From the NCBI GenBank assembly GCA_028286385.1, contig JAQBRQ010000015.1:1-32848 (forward strand): a stretch of 32,848 nucleotides of DNA, in the 5' to 3' direction. The position numbers and the translations under genes are program-made. Below are positions 23,151 to 31,041 of this stretch, in pieces; the first letter of the stretch is position 1, and each line of letters begins with the position of its first letter. Source of the DNA: Candidatus Saccharimonadota bacterium (GTDB taxonomy: Bacteria > Patescibacteriota > Saccharimonadia > Saccharimonadales > UBA4665). The notes beneath the pieces are model-generated. The model did not search any database. It was not told where the DNA came from and was given only the letters and a program-made list of their open reading frames with translations.

Positions 23151-23471
23151 ATGGAAGATATGATTGGCAGTATGGCGTATTTTACTCCTGCGGAAAGAGA
23201 GCTAACTGGCTTTGATGGTCCAAGGTCGATCGAGGATGTCGATATGAGAGTGCATCATGAAAGAATACGTGGCCGACGAGCATTCGTCCAAGGAAAGTTA
23301 GCAGAACTTAATGGCGACTATGAGCAGTATCACGCTCGAACTGCTGAGCTTGAACAACTTGAGTGGGACGAGGCCACCCTTATGGATATTGAATTCGACA
23401 TTACTAAACAACGATCTGCCATCGCTGACGCCTTATTTGATAAGCAGCTCAATTTATTTGGCCAAGAATAA
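23151..23471 (+). CDS. Unknown 106-residue helical protein
   Basis: No family recognised. A charged, Glu/Arg-rich protein whose middle and C-terminal parts (HERIRGRRAFVQGKLAEL, then YHARTAELEQLEW) look like one long helix or coiled coil. TACAAT at 23139-23144 stands six bases before the ATG, so it may have its own leaderless transcript, and CGGAG could also serve as a ribosome site. It converges on pth with only 21 bases between the stops and no visible terminator. Confidence 0.55.
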   Translation: MEDMIGSMAYFTPAERELTGFDGPRSIEDVDMRVHHERIRGRRAFVQGKLAELNGDYEQYHARTAELEQLEWDEATLMDIEFDITKQRSAIADALFDKQLNLFGQE

Positions 23472-23492
23472 GCCCGGCTGGACGACGGCTAC

Positions 23493-24134
23493 TTAGACGA
23501 GGAAGTTGCGCGTGTCGTTCGGCAGTTCGCTGCCGAAGATGTATTCGGTGAGGATGGCGTTTACTTCGCGGCTGAGGTTTGGCAGCTGTTCCTGCTCTTC
23601 GGCGGAGAATTTCTGGAGGACGAAGTCTTCACTCTTCATGCGAGCTGGTTTTTTGGGGCCGATGCCGATGCGGATGCGGCCGTAGTTCTCGCCAAGGTGT
23701 TGCGATACCGATTTAATGCCGTTGTGCCCGGCTGCCGATCCACTCAAGCGCAGGCGGATTTGGCCGAAATCGAGGTCTAGCTCGTCTTGGATGACTACGA
23801 TGTTGTCGAGGCTGATCTTATAAAAATGTACTGCCGCTTGAACGGCTTCCCCGCTGAGGTTCATAAAAGTCGTCGGTTTGATGGCTATTATCCGGTTTTC
23901 GCCGACGATGCCACTACTCATCAGGCACCTGAGGTCTTTTTTTTGCACCCAATCTTTCATTTCATTGGTCTTGTCGACGAATTCATCTAAGGAGTAAAAA
24001 CCGACGTTATGGCGTGTGAGATCGTATTCTTTGCCCGGGTTACCGAGTCCAACAAAAAGCAGCGTTCGGTTTAACCCGACGGTGTAATAATTGGTGGGAT
24101 CGCTGGTTTGCGGTCGCTGAGTAAGCCATGACAT
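23493..24134 (-). CDS. pth: Peptidyl-tRNA hydrolase
   Basis: A 213-residue Pth that frees tRNA from peptidyl-tRNA dropped by ribosomes. Key residues: N32 in GLGNPGKEY, catalytic H42 in LTRHNVGF, the aspartate of VIQDELDLDFG, and GHNGIKSVSQHLG. FMNLSGEAV is also conserved. Compared with the Escherichia coli enzyme the N-terminus is about 20 residues longer, and since the ATG lies only 44 bases after der the extension may be real or the true start may be internal. Likely co-transcribed with der. Confidence 0.94.
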   Translation of the reverse strand: MSWLTQRPQTSDPTNYYTVGLNRTLLFVGLGNPGKEYDLTRHNVGFYSLDEFVDKTNEMKDWVQKKDLRCLMSSGIVGENRIIAIKPTTFMNLSGEAVQAAVHFYKISLDNIVVIQDELDLDFGQIRLRLSGSAAGHNGIKSVSQHLGENYGRIRIGIGPKKPARMKSEDFVLQKFSAEEQEQLPNLSREVNAILTEYIFGSELPNDTRNFLV

Positions 24135-24178
24135 TACATTAGTTTGTCATCAGAGGCGAGGATTGTCCAGCACGGAGC

Positions 24179-25612
24179 TTACTCGGTGACGGATTGCTCG
24201 GCTTTGTCGGCTTTTGCCTGGGCCTCGTTTTTGAGCTTGCGGGCGGCGGCAGCTTTGGCGTTGGGGTGCGATGGCGAGGAGCCATTGCGGTGCGTGACAT
24301 GCTTTTCTATGAACCACAGCTGAAGCGGCGTGCCTTCGTAGCCGTATGATTCGCGCATTTTGCGCTCCAGATAACGGCGGTAACTCCAGTGAACAAAGCC
24401 GGTGTGGCTACCAAAGATCTTGAAGGCTGGAATAGGATTGTCGGTTTCTTGCACCATGTAGTTGAGCTTTGGATTGCGGTTTTTGAGGCCGGCTGGTGGA
24501 TGAGCGTCAACCGCTTGGCGTAGCCATTTGTTGAGTTCTGGTGTGGCAATGCGCTTGGCGCGTTCTTTGTCGATGTCGAAGGCTAAGTCGAAGAGCTTGG
24601 TAACGTTTTGGCCGCTGACCGAGCTGGTAAAGATGAGGGGTGCCCAAGGCACGAAGTCGTAGTTACGGGCAATTTTAGGTGCAAGTGAGTCACGGGTGAA
24701 GGCGTCTTTATCTTCGACGGAATCCCACTTGCTGACGACCAAAATTAAGCCCTTGCCAGCTTCTTTGACCATACCGGCGATCTTTTGGTCGAGCTGCACG
24801 TTGAGTTCGTTGACGTCCATTAAGAGTAGGCAGACGTCGGACTGTTCGATGGCAGCCAAGGCGCGAATAACGCTAAAGCGTTCGATGCCGACTTCGATTT
24901 TGCCGTTTTTGCGGATACCGGCGGTGTCGAGTAGTTCGACTTCGCGGCCCATGTACTTAACGACCGTGTGGTTGACGTCGCGGGTGGTGCCGGCGCGGTC
25001 GGCGACAATCGCCTGTTGCTTCTTGGCCAACGTGTTGAACAGCTGTGATTTGCCAACGTTTGGGCGACCAACAATAGCGATGCGGAAGCGGTCATCGTCT
25101 TCGGTGGCAACGGCTTTTGGAATAATTTCGACGAGTTGGTCGAGGAGCTGTTCGATGCCTCGTCTTTGGGTGCTGCTGGTCCGAATAATCGGCTTAATGC
25201 CCAGCCGATCAAAGCCAGCCAGGTCCTGGCCTTTGGCCTTGTCGAGCTTGTTGATAATCAGGAAAACCGGCTTTTTAGACCGCAGGGCCATCTTGGCAAC
25301 GCGGCGATCTTCTTCGGTGATGGGCACATCGGCCTCCACAACGACCCAGATAACATCGGCGCTATCGGCGGCTTGAGTGACCTGTTCCTGAATGGTGAAT
25401 TCAAAGTCGTCTTCCGGGTCTTTGATGCCGGCGGTGTCGACCAGCCAGAAGTTCTGGTCTTTGTATTCGGCCTTGCTCATGATGGCGTCGCGGGTGGTGC
25501 CGGCTTCGCGGGCGACAATCGCCTCTTTGGTATCCAAAATCGCGTTGAACAAGCTAGACTTGCCAACATTGGCACGTCCAACAATCGCTACAATAGGTAA
25601 TTTTTTTGCCAT
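24179..25612 (-). CDS. der: GTPase Der (EngA), ribosome assembly
   Basis: About 477 residues from the ATG at 25610-25612. A GTG 14 codons upstream is also in frame but lies ahead of the likely transcription start. Two GTPase domains in tandem: GRANVGKSS at about 12-20 with DTAGI and NKLD, and a second GRPNVGKSQ with DTAGIR and SKWD. A C-terminal KH-like domain follows (PPAGLKNRNPKLNYMVQ, FGSHTGFVHWSYRRYLER) and a Lys/Ala-rich tail. Der acts in late 50S subunit assembly. TATAAT at 25622-25627 on the minus strand, with an upstream TG, supports this start. Confidence 0.96.
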   Translation of the reverse strand: MAKKLPIVAIVGRANVGKSSLFNAILDTKEAIVAREAGTTRDAIMSKAEYKDQNFWLVDTAGIKDPEDDFEFTIQEQVTQAADSADVIWVVVEADVPITEEDRRVAKMALRSKKPVFLIINKLDKAKGQDLAGFDRLGIKPIIRTSSTQRRGIEQLLDQLVEIIPKAVATEDDDRFRIAIVGRPNVGKSQLFNTLAKKQQAIVADRAGTTRDVNHTVVKYMGREVELLDTAGIRKNGKIEVGIERFSVIRALAAIEQSDVCLLLMDVNELNVQLDQKIAGMVKEAGKGLILVVSKWDSVEDKDAFTRDSLAPKIARNYDFVPWAPLIFTSSVSGQNVTKLFDLAFDIDKERAKRIATPELNKWLRQAVDAHPPAGLKNRNPKLNYMVQETDNPIPAFKIFGSHTGFVHWSYRRYLERKMRESYGYEGTPLQLWFIEKHVTHRNGSSPSHPNAKAAAARKLKNEAQAKADKAEQSVTE

Positions 25613-25621
25613 AACACTTAC

Positions 25622-25630
25622 ATTATAACA
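25622..25630 (-). promoter_or_regulatory. Extended -10 promoter of der
   Basis: On the minus strand, TGTTATAAT (25622-25630). The der ATG follows nine bases later, implying a 5' leader of only two or three nucleotides. Confidence 0.6.
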
Positions 25631-25729
25631 GATAAGCGCTATTGACGAAAGCACAAAACGTTGATGAAGTTAGTTTTAGCAAATTCTGACAGGTATTTAT
25701 GCACCCAAAACCTACTTTTCTCTGCCACA

Positions 25730-25768
25730 TTTCAAAAGTGTACACATAGTGTGTGTACACTTTTGAAA
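25730..25768. repeat. 17-bp perfect inverted repeat with TAGTG loop (copy 2)
   Basis: Arms 25730-25746 and 25752-25768 are exact reverse complements around TAGTG. The core 25739-25759 is identical to 18731-18751. Both copies lie just downstream of a minus-strand gene (here rluB, stop at 25793) and before the next minus-strand gene. Confidence 0.85.
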
Positions 25769-25792
25769 CCAAGGCCTCTGAGAAGCCGAGGC

Positions 25793-26452
25793 TTAGGCTT
25801 CGCGGACTTGCGCGGCTTTGAGGTCGCCCAGGGCGTAGTTGCCAAAACTGGTGCGGTGTAGTGTTTTTACTTCGTAGCCAAGTGAGCTAAATGTCCGGCG
25901 GATTTGGCGATTGCGGCCTTCATGCATGGTGATTTGCCAGCTTAGGCCGGTATCGTCGAGCTTTTGGAGTTGCAGTTTGCTGGGGCCGTCTTCGAGCATA
26001 ACGCCATTGTCGCTGACCATCTGTTGATGGAGCGGTTGCAAGGCGGTATCGAGGCCAACTTCATAGATCTTGGTTTTGACAAAGCTGGGATGAGTTAGTT
26101 CGTTGGCCAGGTCGCCGTCATCGGTCAGCAGAATCAGGCCGGACGATTCTTTGTCGAGGCGGCCAACTGATTTGAGGTTTTGGTAGCGTTCGGGGAGCAA
26201 ATCATAGATGGTGCGGCTGCCCTGCCCCTTACGAGAGCACACAAAACCTGCCGGTTTATGCATGATAATGGTTGTGGTCTTGACAGGGGGTGTAATACGC
26301 CGGCTGTCAAGGGTCACGATGTCATCTGTCCCGACCTGATCGCCCGATTCGGGCAAAAGCTGGTTTACGAGGACCCTACCGTCAGCGATTGCCTGATCAG
26401 CGGCGCGCCGGCTGAGGCCGGTCGACTGGGCGACGAATTTATTTATGCGCAT
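25793..26452 (-). CDS. RsuA/RluB-family rRNA pseudouridine synthase
   Basis: A 219-residue pseudouridine synthase. An S4 RNA-binding domain occupies about 1-48 (MRINKFVAQSTGLSRRAADQ). The catalytic domain has MHKPAGFVCS and the active aspartate D100 in GRLDKESSGLILL, then EVGL and HEGRNRQIRRTFSSLGYEV. RluB (23S U2605), RluE, RluF or RsuA specificity cannot be separated by eye. RluB-like is the usual single copy in small genomes. It starts eight bases after the response regulator gene stop, in the same transcription direction. A TATAAT (26460-26465, minus) overlaps that stop and could give a leaderless start, though no -35 is visible. Confidence 0.9.
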   Translation of the reverse strand: MRINKFVAQSTGLSRRAADQAIADGRVLVNQLLPESGDQVGTDDIVTLDSRRITPPVKTTTIIMHKPAGFVCSRKGQGSRTIYDLLPERYQNLKSVGRLDKESSGLILLTDDGDLANELTHPSFVKTKIYEVGLDTALQPLHQQMVSDNGVMLEDGPSKLQLQKLDDTGLSWQITMHEGRNRQIRRTFSSLGYEVKTLHRTSFGNYALGDLKAAQVREA

Positions 26453-26460
26453 AAGGCCTA

Positions 26461-27522
26461 TTATAGGGCAATACTATTGGGATCGATGCCACCAGGGGTT
26501 GTTGGCGGCGTCGCCGGGGCGGCTGGAGTCGTGGGTGTTACGGTGGTGCCGGCTGCGATGTCTTTGGCTTCTTCCTTGGCGAGCAGTGCTTGCAGATCGG
26601 GCTTGGCTTGACCGCTGCTGACAGGACTAATCACTTTTTTACCGTTGATCGCGACGCTGCCTGAGTCGGCTGGGGCCTTGGCGACGGGCGCAGCTTCTGG
26701 AACGGCTGGCGGCGTGGTGCCTTCGGTGTTGGCAACCAGAGCGTCGACGGCGTCGGACATGAGTTTATCGTCGCTGGCGGTGACTACTTCGGCTGCTGTC
26801 TGAGGGGCTGGCGTTGGCTCGACGGCCACTTCTGGCGTTGGACTGGTGACCGTTTCGAAGACAACGGCGTCAGGTTCCTCGGCTGATGCTTCAGGCGCAG
26901 GAACGGCTTGCTGGCCGCTGGCGCCGGCAACAAAATCTTCGATCTTAGCTTCGATAGCGGCTTCTTCTTGGGCGGTTGACTGGGCGGCCGGATCGTCCGT
27001 GCTGTCAGTCGCGGGGGCAGCGGTTGGTTCGGGTGCGACAGCAACCGGCTCAGCGGCTACAGGCTCAGCAACCGGTTCGGCTGGCGGTGCCGGCACTGCG
27101 GGCGCAGCAGCAACTGGCTCGGGCGCTGCGGCTGGGGTGGCAGCTGGGGCGGCCTCGCCATCGATCAGTTCTTTGGCGACGGTGACGATGTCTTCTAGGG
27201 TAACTTGTGATTTTACGAGGTAGCGATCGGCACCGAGTTTGTCGGCGCGGGCTTGGTCATCGCTTTGGCCGAGAGCGGTTAGCATGATGACTTTAACATC
27301 TTTGAGGCCATCGGTGTTGCGCAGAATGTCGAGCATTTCGAAGCCGCTGATTTTGGGCATCATCACATCGGAAATAACTAATTCGGGTTGGTGTTGCTTG
27401 GCAAGAACGAGGGCTTCTTCGCCGTCTTTGGCTGCGACAATGTCGTAGCCTTCGGCTTGTAAGCGCGCTTCGTAGATCTCGCGTAGGTTGTTATCGTCTT
27501 CGACCAGCATTACTTTTGTCAT
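26461..27522 (-). CDS. Response regulator with long Ala/Pro-rich tail
   Basis: A 353-residue protein. Residues 1-120 are a standard receiver domain: acidic pocket E8-D9-D10, phospho-acceptor D52 in VISDVMMP, T82 in MLTALG and K104 in YLVKSQ. From about 125 to 340 the chain is low in complexity, built of Ala, Pro, Glu, Val and Thr, with no DNA-binding or enzymatic output domain recognised. It ends with PATPPTTPGGIDPNSIAL. It stands 51 bases after the histidine kinase gene, its natural partner. Output may be through protein contacts of the disordered tail. Confidence 0.88.
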   Translation of the reverse strand: MTKVMLVEDDNNLREIYEARLQAEGYDIVAAKDGEEALVLAKQHQPELVISDVMMPKISGFEMLDILRNTDGLKDVKVIMLTALGQSDDQARADKLGADRYLVKSQVTLEDIVTVAKELIDGEAAPAATPAAAPEPVAAAPAVPAPPAEPVAEPVAAEPVAVAPEPTAAPATDSTDDPAAQSTAQEEAAIEAKIEDFVAGASGQQAVPAPEASAEEPDAVVFETVTSPTPEVAVEPTPAPQTAAEVVTASDDKLMSDAVDALVANTEGTTPPAVPEAAPVAKAPADSGSVAINGKKVISPVSSGQAKPDLQALLAKEEAKDIAAGTTVTPTTPAAPATPPTTPGGIDPNSIAL

Positions 27523-27573
27523 GAGTGGTGCCCTTTTATGGTTTTGCTTATGGTTAGGTTTGAGTTCATTGTA

Positions 27574-28836
27574 TCACGACGTCGCTAAAGAGTTAATCGG
27601 TTTGAGCTCGGTGCTGCTATTGGCGGTGTTCTGCAGCTCGGTGGCTTTTTGGGTGCTCAGGCGCGGCAGGTTGATATAAAAGGTGCTGCCCTTGCCCACT
27701 TCGCTCTCGGCCCAGATACGGCCGTTGTATAATTCGACGATTTTACGGCAGATGAATAGCCCGAGGCCAGTGCCGCCGATGGTGCGGGTCGCCGAGTTGT
27801 CGACGCGGTAGAACTTCTGGAATAAGTGCGGCAAATCATCGGCCGGGATGCCTGGGCCGGTATCTTTAATGTAGCACTGCGCCACCTGGTCGTTGCCGGT
27901 TAAACCGATCATGATTTTGCCCTCCGGTGTGTACTTAACGGCGTTATCGAACAGATTGGTGATGACTTCGCGCAAGCGATCCGGGTCGACGTGGACGTAG
28001 TAGAGCGGACGAATGACGTGCTCGCCGGCTTTGGTGGCGTTGATTGTGCTGCTGGTGCCGGTGGTGAAGTCCATAAATAAGCCCTTTTTTTCGGCGACGA
28101 AATGTAGTTCGGTGGTTAATTGCTCCAAGAAGGCTCCGAGTTCAACAACTGAAGGGTGGCTCGTTAGGCGGCCATCGGCAGCCTTGGCACTGGTAAGCAA
28201 GTCCTGAAACAGTTTGCCGAGGTGCTGAGTGGAGGTGTGGGCCTTTTCGAGGTAATCTCGGGCGCGGTTGTCGATGGTCGAGACTTTGTCGTTTAAGGCT
28301 AATGATAAATAGCCCTCGATGGCGGCGACTGGCGTGCGCATTTCGTGGCTGGCGGTGCTAATGAAGTCGGCGCGCTGCTTTTCTTCGGCGCGTTCTTGGC
28401 TGACATCACGAAAAACGGCCACCGCGGCAGTGACTTCGTTAGCTTCGTTTAACAGCGGTGAGAGGCTAAGGTTGATCGGCACCTGCGTCTTGCTGCGCGT
28501 TAGGACGTAGGCGCTGTTATCGCGAAGCGTCTGATCGGTGTGAAATACCTTGGTGAACGGATTATCGGCCGCTTCGTAAGGCTCACCCTTTTCGTTGACC
28601 AGCGGCATGACCTGCGCGATGTTGATGCCACTGGCTTCATCGACCGGCCAACCGCTGACTGCTGCCGCACCGGGGTTAATCAGCTGAATAGTGCCCTGCG
28701 GATCAATCAGGATAACACCGTCTTCGATACCGTTAATAATGATCTCAAAGCGCAACTGCTGATCCTGCAAATTGGCTGCCAGGTGCTTAATACCGGCTGT
28801 GCCTTTTGGCTCCGTGGATTTCTTGCGGCCAAACAT
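27574..28836 (-). CDS. Soluble PAS-domain sensor histidine kinase
   Basis: About 420 residues from the ATG at 28834-28836, preferred over an upstream TTG because AGGG lies six bases before it. No membrane segment. A PAS domain at about 33-150 (INGIEDGVILIDPQGTI, FRDVSQERAEEK at its end), then HisKA with phospho-acceptor H164 in STASHEMRTP, and HATPase_c with NLFDNAVKYTPEG, DTGPGIP and GGTGLGLFICRK. It should sense an internal signal and phosphorylate the adjacent receiver protein. Ligand is unknown. It heads the kinase-regulator-RluB operon. Confidence 0.92.
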   Translation of the reverse strand: MFGRKKSTEPKGTAGIKHLAANLQDQQLRFEIIINGIEDGVILIDPQGTIQLINPGAAAVSGWPVDEASGINIAQVMPLVNEKGEPYEAADNPFTKVFHTDQTLRDNSAYVLTRSKTQVPINLSLSPLLNEANEVTAAVAVFRDVSQERAEEKQRADFISTASHEMRTPVAAIEGYLSLALNDKVSTIDNRARDYLEKAHTSTQHLGKLFQDLLTSAKAADGRLTSHPSVVELGAFLEQLTTELHFVAEKKGLFMDFTTGTSSTINATKAGEHVIRPLYYVHVDPDRLREVITNLFDNAVKYTPEGKIMIGLTGNDQVAQCYIKDTGPGIPADDLPHLFQKFYRVDNSATRTIGGTGLGLFICRKIVELYNGRIWAESEVGKGSTFYINLPRLSTQKATELQNTANSSTELKPINSLATS

Positions 28837-29125
28837 CAACAACCCTGCCCTGACTGATTACGTCTGGCCCACCCGCTATGACTAGTCAAGAGTCTTTCTG
28901 GCATTTCTGTTACCTATTATCGAGGTTAGACGGCTTTATTGCAATGCTTATGGTTGTTTCCCTGTTCTGGACGAGCGCTAACAGATGTGGTAGGATATGT
29001 TTTGATGTTTCTGCTGCCCTTTTGGCGCTGAATATATCATGGTTCGTTGGCCTCATATGCTGCGCATATGGCGGCCTCGCTCGCAACAAACAGATATGCA
29101 AGCACATCTGTCTCATTGCTCACTC

Positions 29126-29200
29126 GGCCTCATCGTCTAACGGTTAGGACGCCAGGTTCTCATCCTGGCAATCGGGGTTCGATTCCCCGTGAGGTCACCA
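29126..29200 (+). tRNA. tRNA-Glu (anticodon CTC)
   Basis: A full 75-nt cloverleaf. Acceptor GGCCTCA pairs with TGAGGTC (one G-U pair). The anticodon arm is CCAGG-TTCTCAT-CCTGG with anticodon CTC at 29159-29161. The T arm is CGGGG-TTCGATT-CCCCG. The 3' CCA is encoded (29198-29200). A terminator follows at 29208-29232. Its 3' end serves as one border of the island to 31784. Confidence 0.95.
29184..29200 (+). repeat. Island border, left direct repeat in tRNA-Glu 3' end (attL-like)
   Basis: TCCCCGTGAGGTCACCA, the last 17 bases of the tRNA gene. It recurs at 31768-31784 with one mismatch, as expected for site-specific integration into a tRNA gene. Confidence 0.7.
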
Positions 29201-29207
29201 CGTAAAT

Positions 29208-29232
29208 AGCTCACCGTAAGGTGGGCTTTTTT
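29208..29232 (+). terminator. Terminator of tRNA-Glu
   Basis: AGCTCACC (29208-29215), loop GTAA, GGTGGGCT (29220-29227), then a run of six T. It lies inside the island just after the tRNA. Confidence 0.8.
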
Positions 29233-29254
29233 CGTGGTAATTGTCACGGGAAGC

Positions 29255-29281
29255 GAACCCCGGCAGCGAAGCTGCGGGTTC
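29255..29281. repeat. Two-part hairpin between tRNA-Glu and the island gene
   Basis: GAACCC/GGGTTC outside and GCAGC/GCTGC inside with a GAA loop and a 2-nt bulge. It lies 63 bases beyond the stop of the minus-strand island gene. There is no T-run, so it may protect the mRNA 3' end rather than terminate. Confidence 0.45.
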
Positions 29282-29343
29282 GAAGATCGAGGACGCGCAC
29301 AGGTGCATGCACCGAGCACGCCGCAAGATCGCAAGCCAAAGGC

Positions 29344-30903
29344 TTATTTGCCGATAAAAAGACGATTCTGTGAGCCGTCTGCTATCACCTTGAAGTTATT
29401 TTCGAGAACAGTTAGCTTGCCGTATGAGCGCGAGTTTTCGCTCGATATTGTATAGCCGTACTCATCCATTTCGGTGTGCAATTCTGCGAACCTGTTCGAT
29501 AGAGTGTGATCGGCGGATGCGAAGAACTTGCCAGTCTGTTCAATTGCTCCGCCAAGGTGGTCGAGTGCTGTACCGTTAGCATGTACGCCACTGCCCAGCT
29601 CAACAACTACTGATGCGTTTGAGCAGTGGCTGTAATCTAATTTGTAGCCTCCACCTTGAGATGATGTTAAGTGGGCGCTATAGAGCAAGATATAGCCTTC
29701 GTTTGCTGGGTCGCGGTTAAATTTATCGAGCACCAACACGTCGTCTGGATTGCCACACTCAACAAGCTTTGTTGCATGTTTTTCACCGTGCCCGACGATG
29801 TTATTTCCGATAATGAGCACTTGTTCTGGCAGGCTTGCTTCTAACTCTGCGTGGGGGCTAGCGTCTACTGGCGCAATCTGAACAATATACGGCATGACGC
29901 CGCTATCAGCGAACTTAGTAGCCCACTCGATATACAGCGGGTAGCCTGCAATATCTTCCATGCGTTGCATAGCATCCATGAGTTCCCCCGGCTCGAAAGT
30001 TTTGAAAGCTGAGCCAAAGAGGGTGTCGACGTCAACGATATTTGATGTTAAACGTTCACCTGCAGCAATAGCAGCATCAATTTCCTGATCGGTAAGATAG
30101 GTATAGTCGCGTAAGTAGAGGCCCGTCCACTGAGGTGCGGTTGAGTCGCCGGCTAAGGCAAAGCCGCTTACTCTGTCTAAATCGTTATGGCGTAACATCG
30201 GGCGTTGGTCTCTAAAATCGGTCTGTGGCGTGTCTGCATAACCAAAGAGCTCATCATGGCGTAATCCCTTAATGTAGGCTGCTAAGCTCATTGGCCCGTC
30301 AAGATCTTCGTAGTGGTGCCGTCCTGCTTGGGCGAGGCTGGCGCGTGTAACTTGCTCTCCGCCGTCACGGCTGACGCCACCTCCAAGGCCAGCTACGACA
30401 TTGATCATGCCGTCCGGATCAAAGCGGGTTTTGGTATAGCCGTATCCAGAAAACGATGGCGCAAACATTGCACCGTCATGTCGGTCTTCATGCACATCTC
30501 CAATCACAGGCTGTGCCATAACAGCAAACCCACGGCCTAGGCCGGCTTGTCGACGAAAATCATCAGCGTGAGGGGTTTTGGCGCTGTCAGTAACTGAGGT
30601 AATTGCGTTGGCGACCGCTGCCTCATTGGTTGGCGCAAATGCACTATTGAAAACACCAATGCCTCGCCCGTCTCCTTCGGCGCTTGAGCGCAGTGCAATA
30701 TATGTCTCTGCTCCAAAACGTTGGAGGGCTTGTGCGGCAAGCTCTCGTGGGTCAATGCTGGCAGATATGAGTTCACTCGCGAACACCGTCGTGGCCGGTA
30801 CCGCTAATCCAGCTTCTTTGATTAAAGCTTCGTGCTCAATTAAGTAGGCGGCTTTCTCGCCGACGTTTTTTCCACCTACAACATCTATAGACGACTGTTT
30901 CAT
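29344..30903 (-). CDS. PPDK/PEP-synthase-like ATP-grasp protein with swivelling phosphohistidine-like domain
   Basis: A 519-residue soluble protein. The N-terminus resembles the pyruvate phosphate dikinase/PEP synthase ATP-binding domain: GGKNVGEKAAYL near 10-21, AGLAVPATTVF, ALRSSAEGDGRGIGVFNS at 70-87, FAVMAQPVIG, VAGLGGGVSRDGGE, and the closing YPLYIEWATKFADSGVMPYIVQIAP at about 321-345 (read in two parts). A C-terminal region around H426 in DYSHCSNASVVVELG looks like the swivelling histidine domain. The PEP/pyruvate barrel is missing, so it resembles the two-domain part of rifampicin phosphotransferase and is unlikely to make PEP. The substrate is unknown. It is the larger cargo gene of the tRNA-bounded island. 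-35 TTGCAT and -10 TAAATT (30915-30943) imply a very short leader. Confidence 0.72.
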   Translation of the reverse strand: MKQSSIDVVGGKNVGEKAAYLIEHEALIKEAGLAVPATTVFASELISASIDPRELAAQALQRFGAETYIALRSSAEGDGRGIGVFNSAFAPTNEAAVANAITSVTDSAKTPHADDFRRQAGLGRGFAVMAQPVIGDVHEDRHDGAMFAPSFSGYGYTKTRFDPDGMINVVAGLGGGVSRDGGEQVTRASLAQAGRHHYEDLDGPMSLAAYIKGLRHDELFGYADTPQTDFRDQRPMLRHNDLDRVSGFALAGDSTAPQWTGLYLRDYTYLTDQEIDAAIAAGERLTSNIVDVDTLFGSAFKTFEPGELMDAMQRMEDIAGYPLYIEWATKFADSGVMPYIVQIAPVDASPHAELEASLPEQVLIIGNNIVGHGEKHATKLVECGNPDDVLVLDKFNRDPANEGYILLYSAHLTSSQGGGYKLDYSHCSNASVVVELGSGVHANGTALDHLGGAIEQTGKFFASADHTLSNRFAELHTEMDEYGYTISSENSRSYGKLTVLENNFKVIADGSQNRLFIGK

Positions 30904-30914
30904 TAATTGGGATT

Positions 30915-30943
30915 AATTTACCATGTTTGCTAACTTCATGCAA
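30915..30943 (-). promoter_or_regulatory. Promoter of the PPDK-like gene
   Basis: On the minus strand TTGCAT (30938-30943), 17 bases, TAAATT (30915-30920). The ATG at 30901-30903 follows 11 bases later, so only about five leader bases are expected. Confidence 0.55.
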
Positions 30944-30957
30944 GTTCCACGTACTAA

Positions 30958-30989
30958 CTCACCACCTTTTAGGTTGCGAAGGTGGTGAG
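30958..30989. repeat. 11-bp perfect inverted repeat between the divergent island genes
   Basis: CTCACCACCTT (30958-30968) and AAGGTGGTGAG (30979-30989) with a 10-nt spacer. It sits between the two divergent promoters and could be a shared operator. No T-run on either side. Confidence 0.6.
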
Positions 30990-31003
30990 CCACTACGTCG
31001 TAG

Positions 31004-31032
31004 TTGTTAAACATAACTATTTGTGTTATATT
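31004..31032 (+). promoter_or_regulatory. Promoter of the 31042 gene
   Basis: TTGTTA (31004-31009), 17 bases, TATATT (31027-31032) with TG two bases ahead of it. The ATG at 31042 follows after nine bases, so the message is nearly leaderless. Confidence 0.65.
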
Positions 31033-31041
31033 AAGTAAATT

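Noticed and set aside
26846-27223. Plus-strand Ala/Ser/Gly-rich frames antisense to the response regulator tail
   Set aside because: A by-product of the low-complexity Ala/Pro codons on the coding strand.
28878-29147. Plus-strand 89-codon frame with hydrophobic stretches
   Set aside because: Its 3' end runs into the tRNA-Glu gene, it has no promoter or ribosome site, and its composition looks like non-coding DNA.
29137-29334. Minus-strand 65-codon frame antisense to tRNA-Glu
   Set aside because: Typical spurious translation across a tRNA and terminator, often wrongly annotated as a protein.
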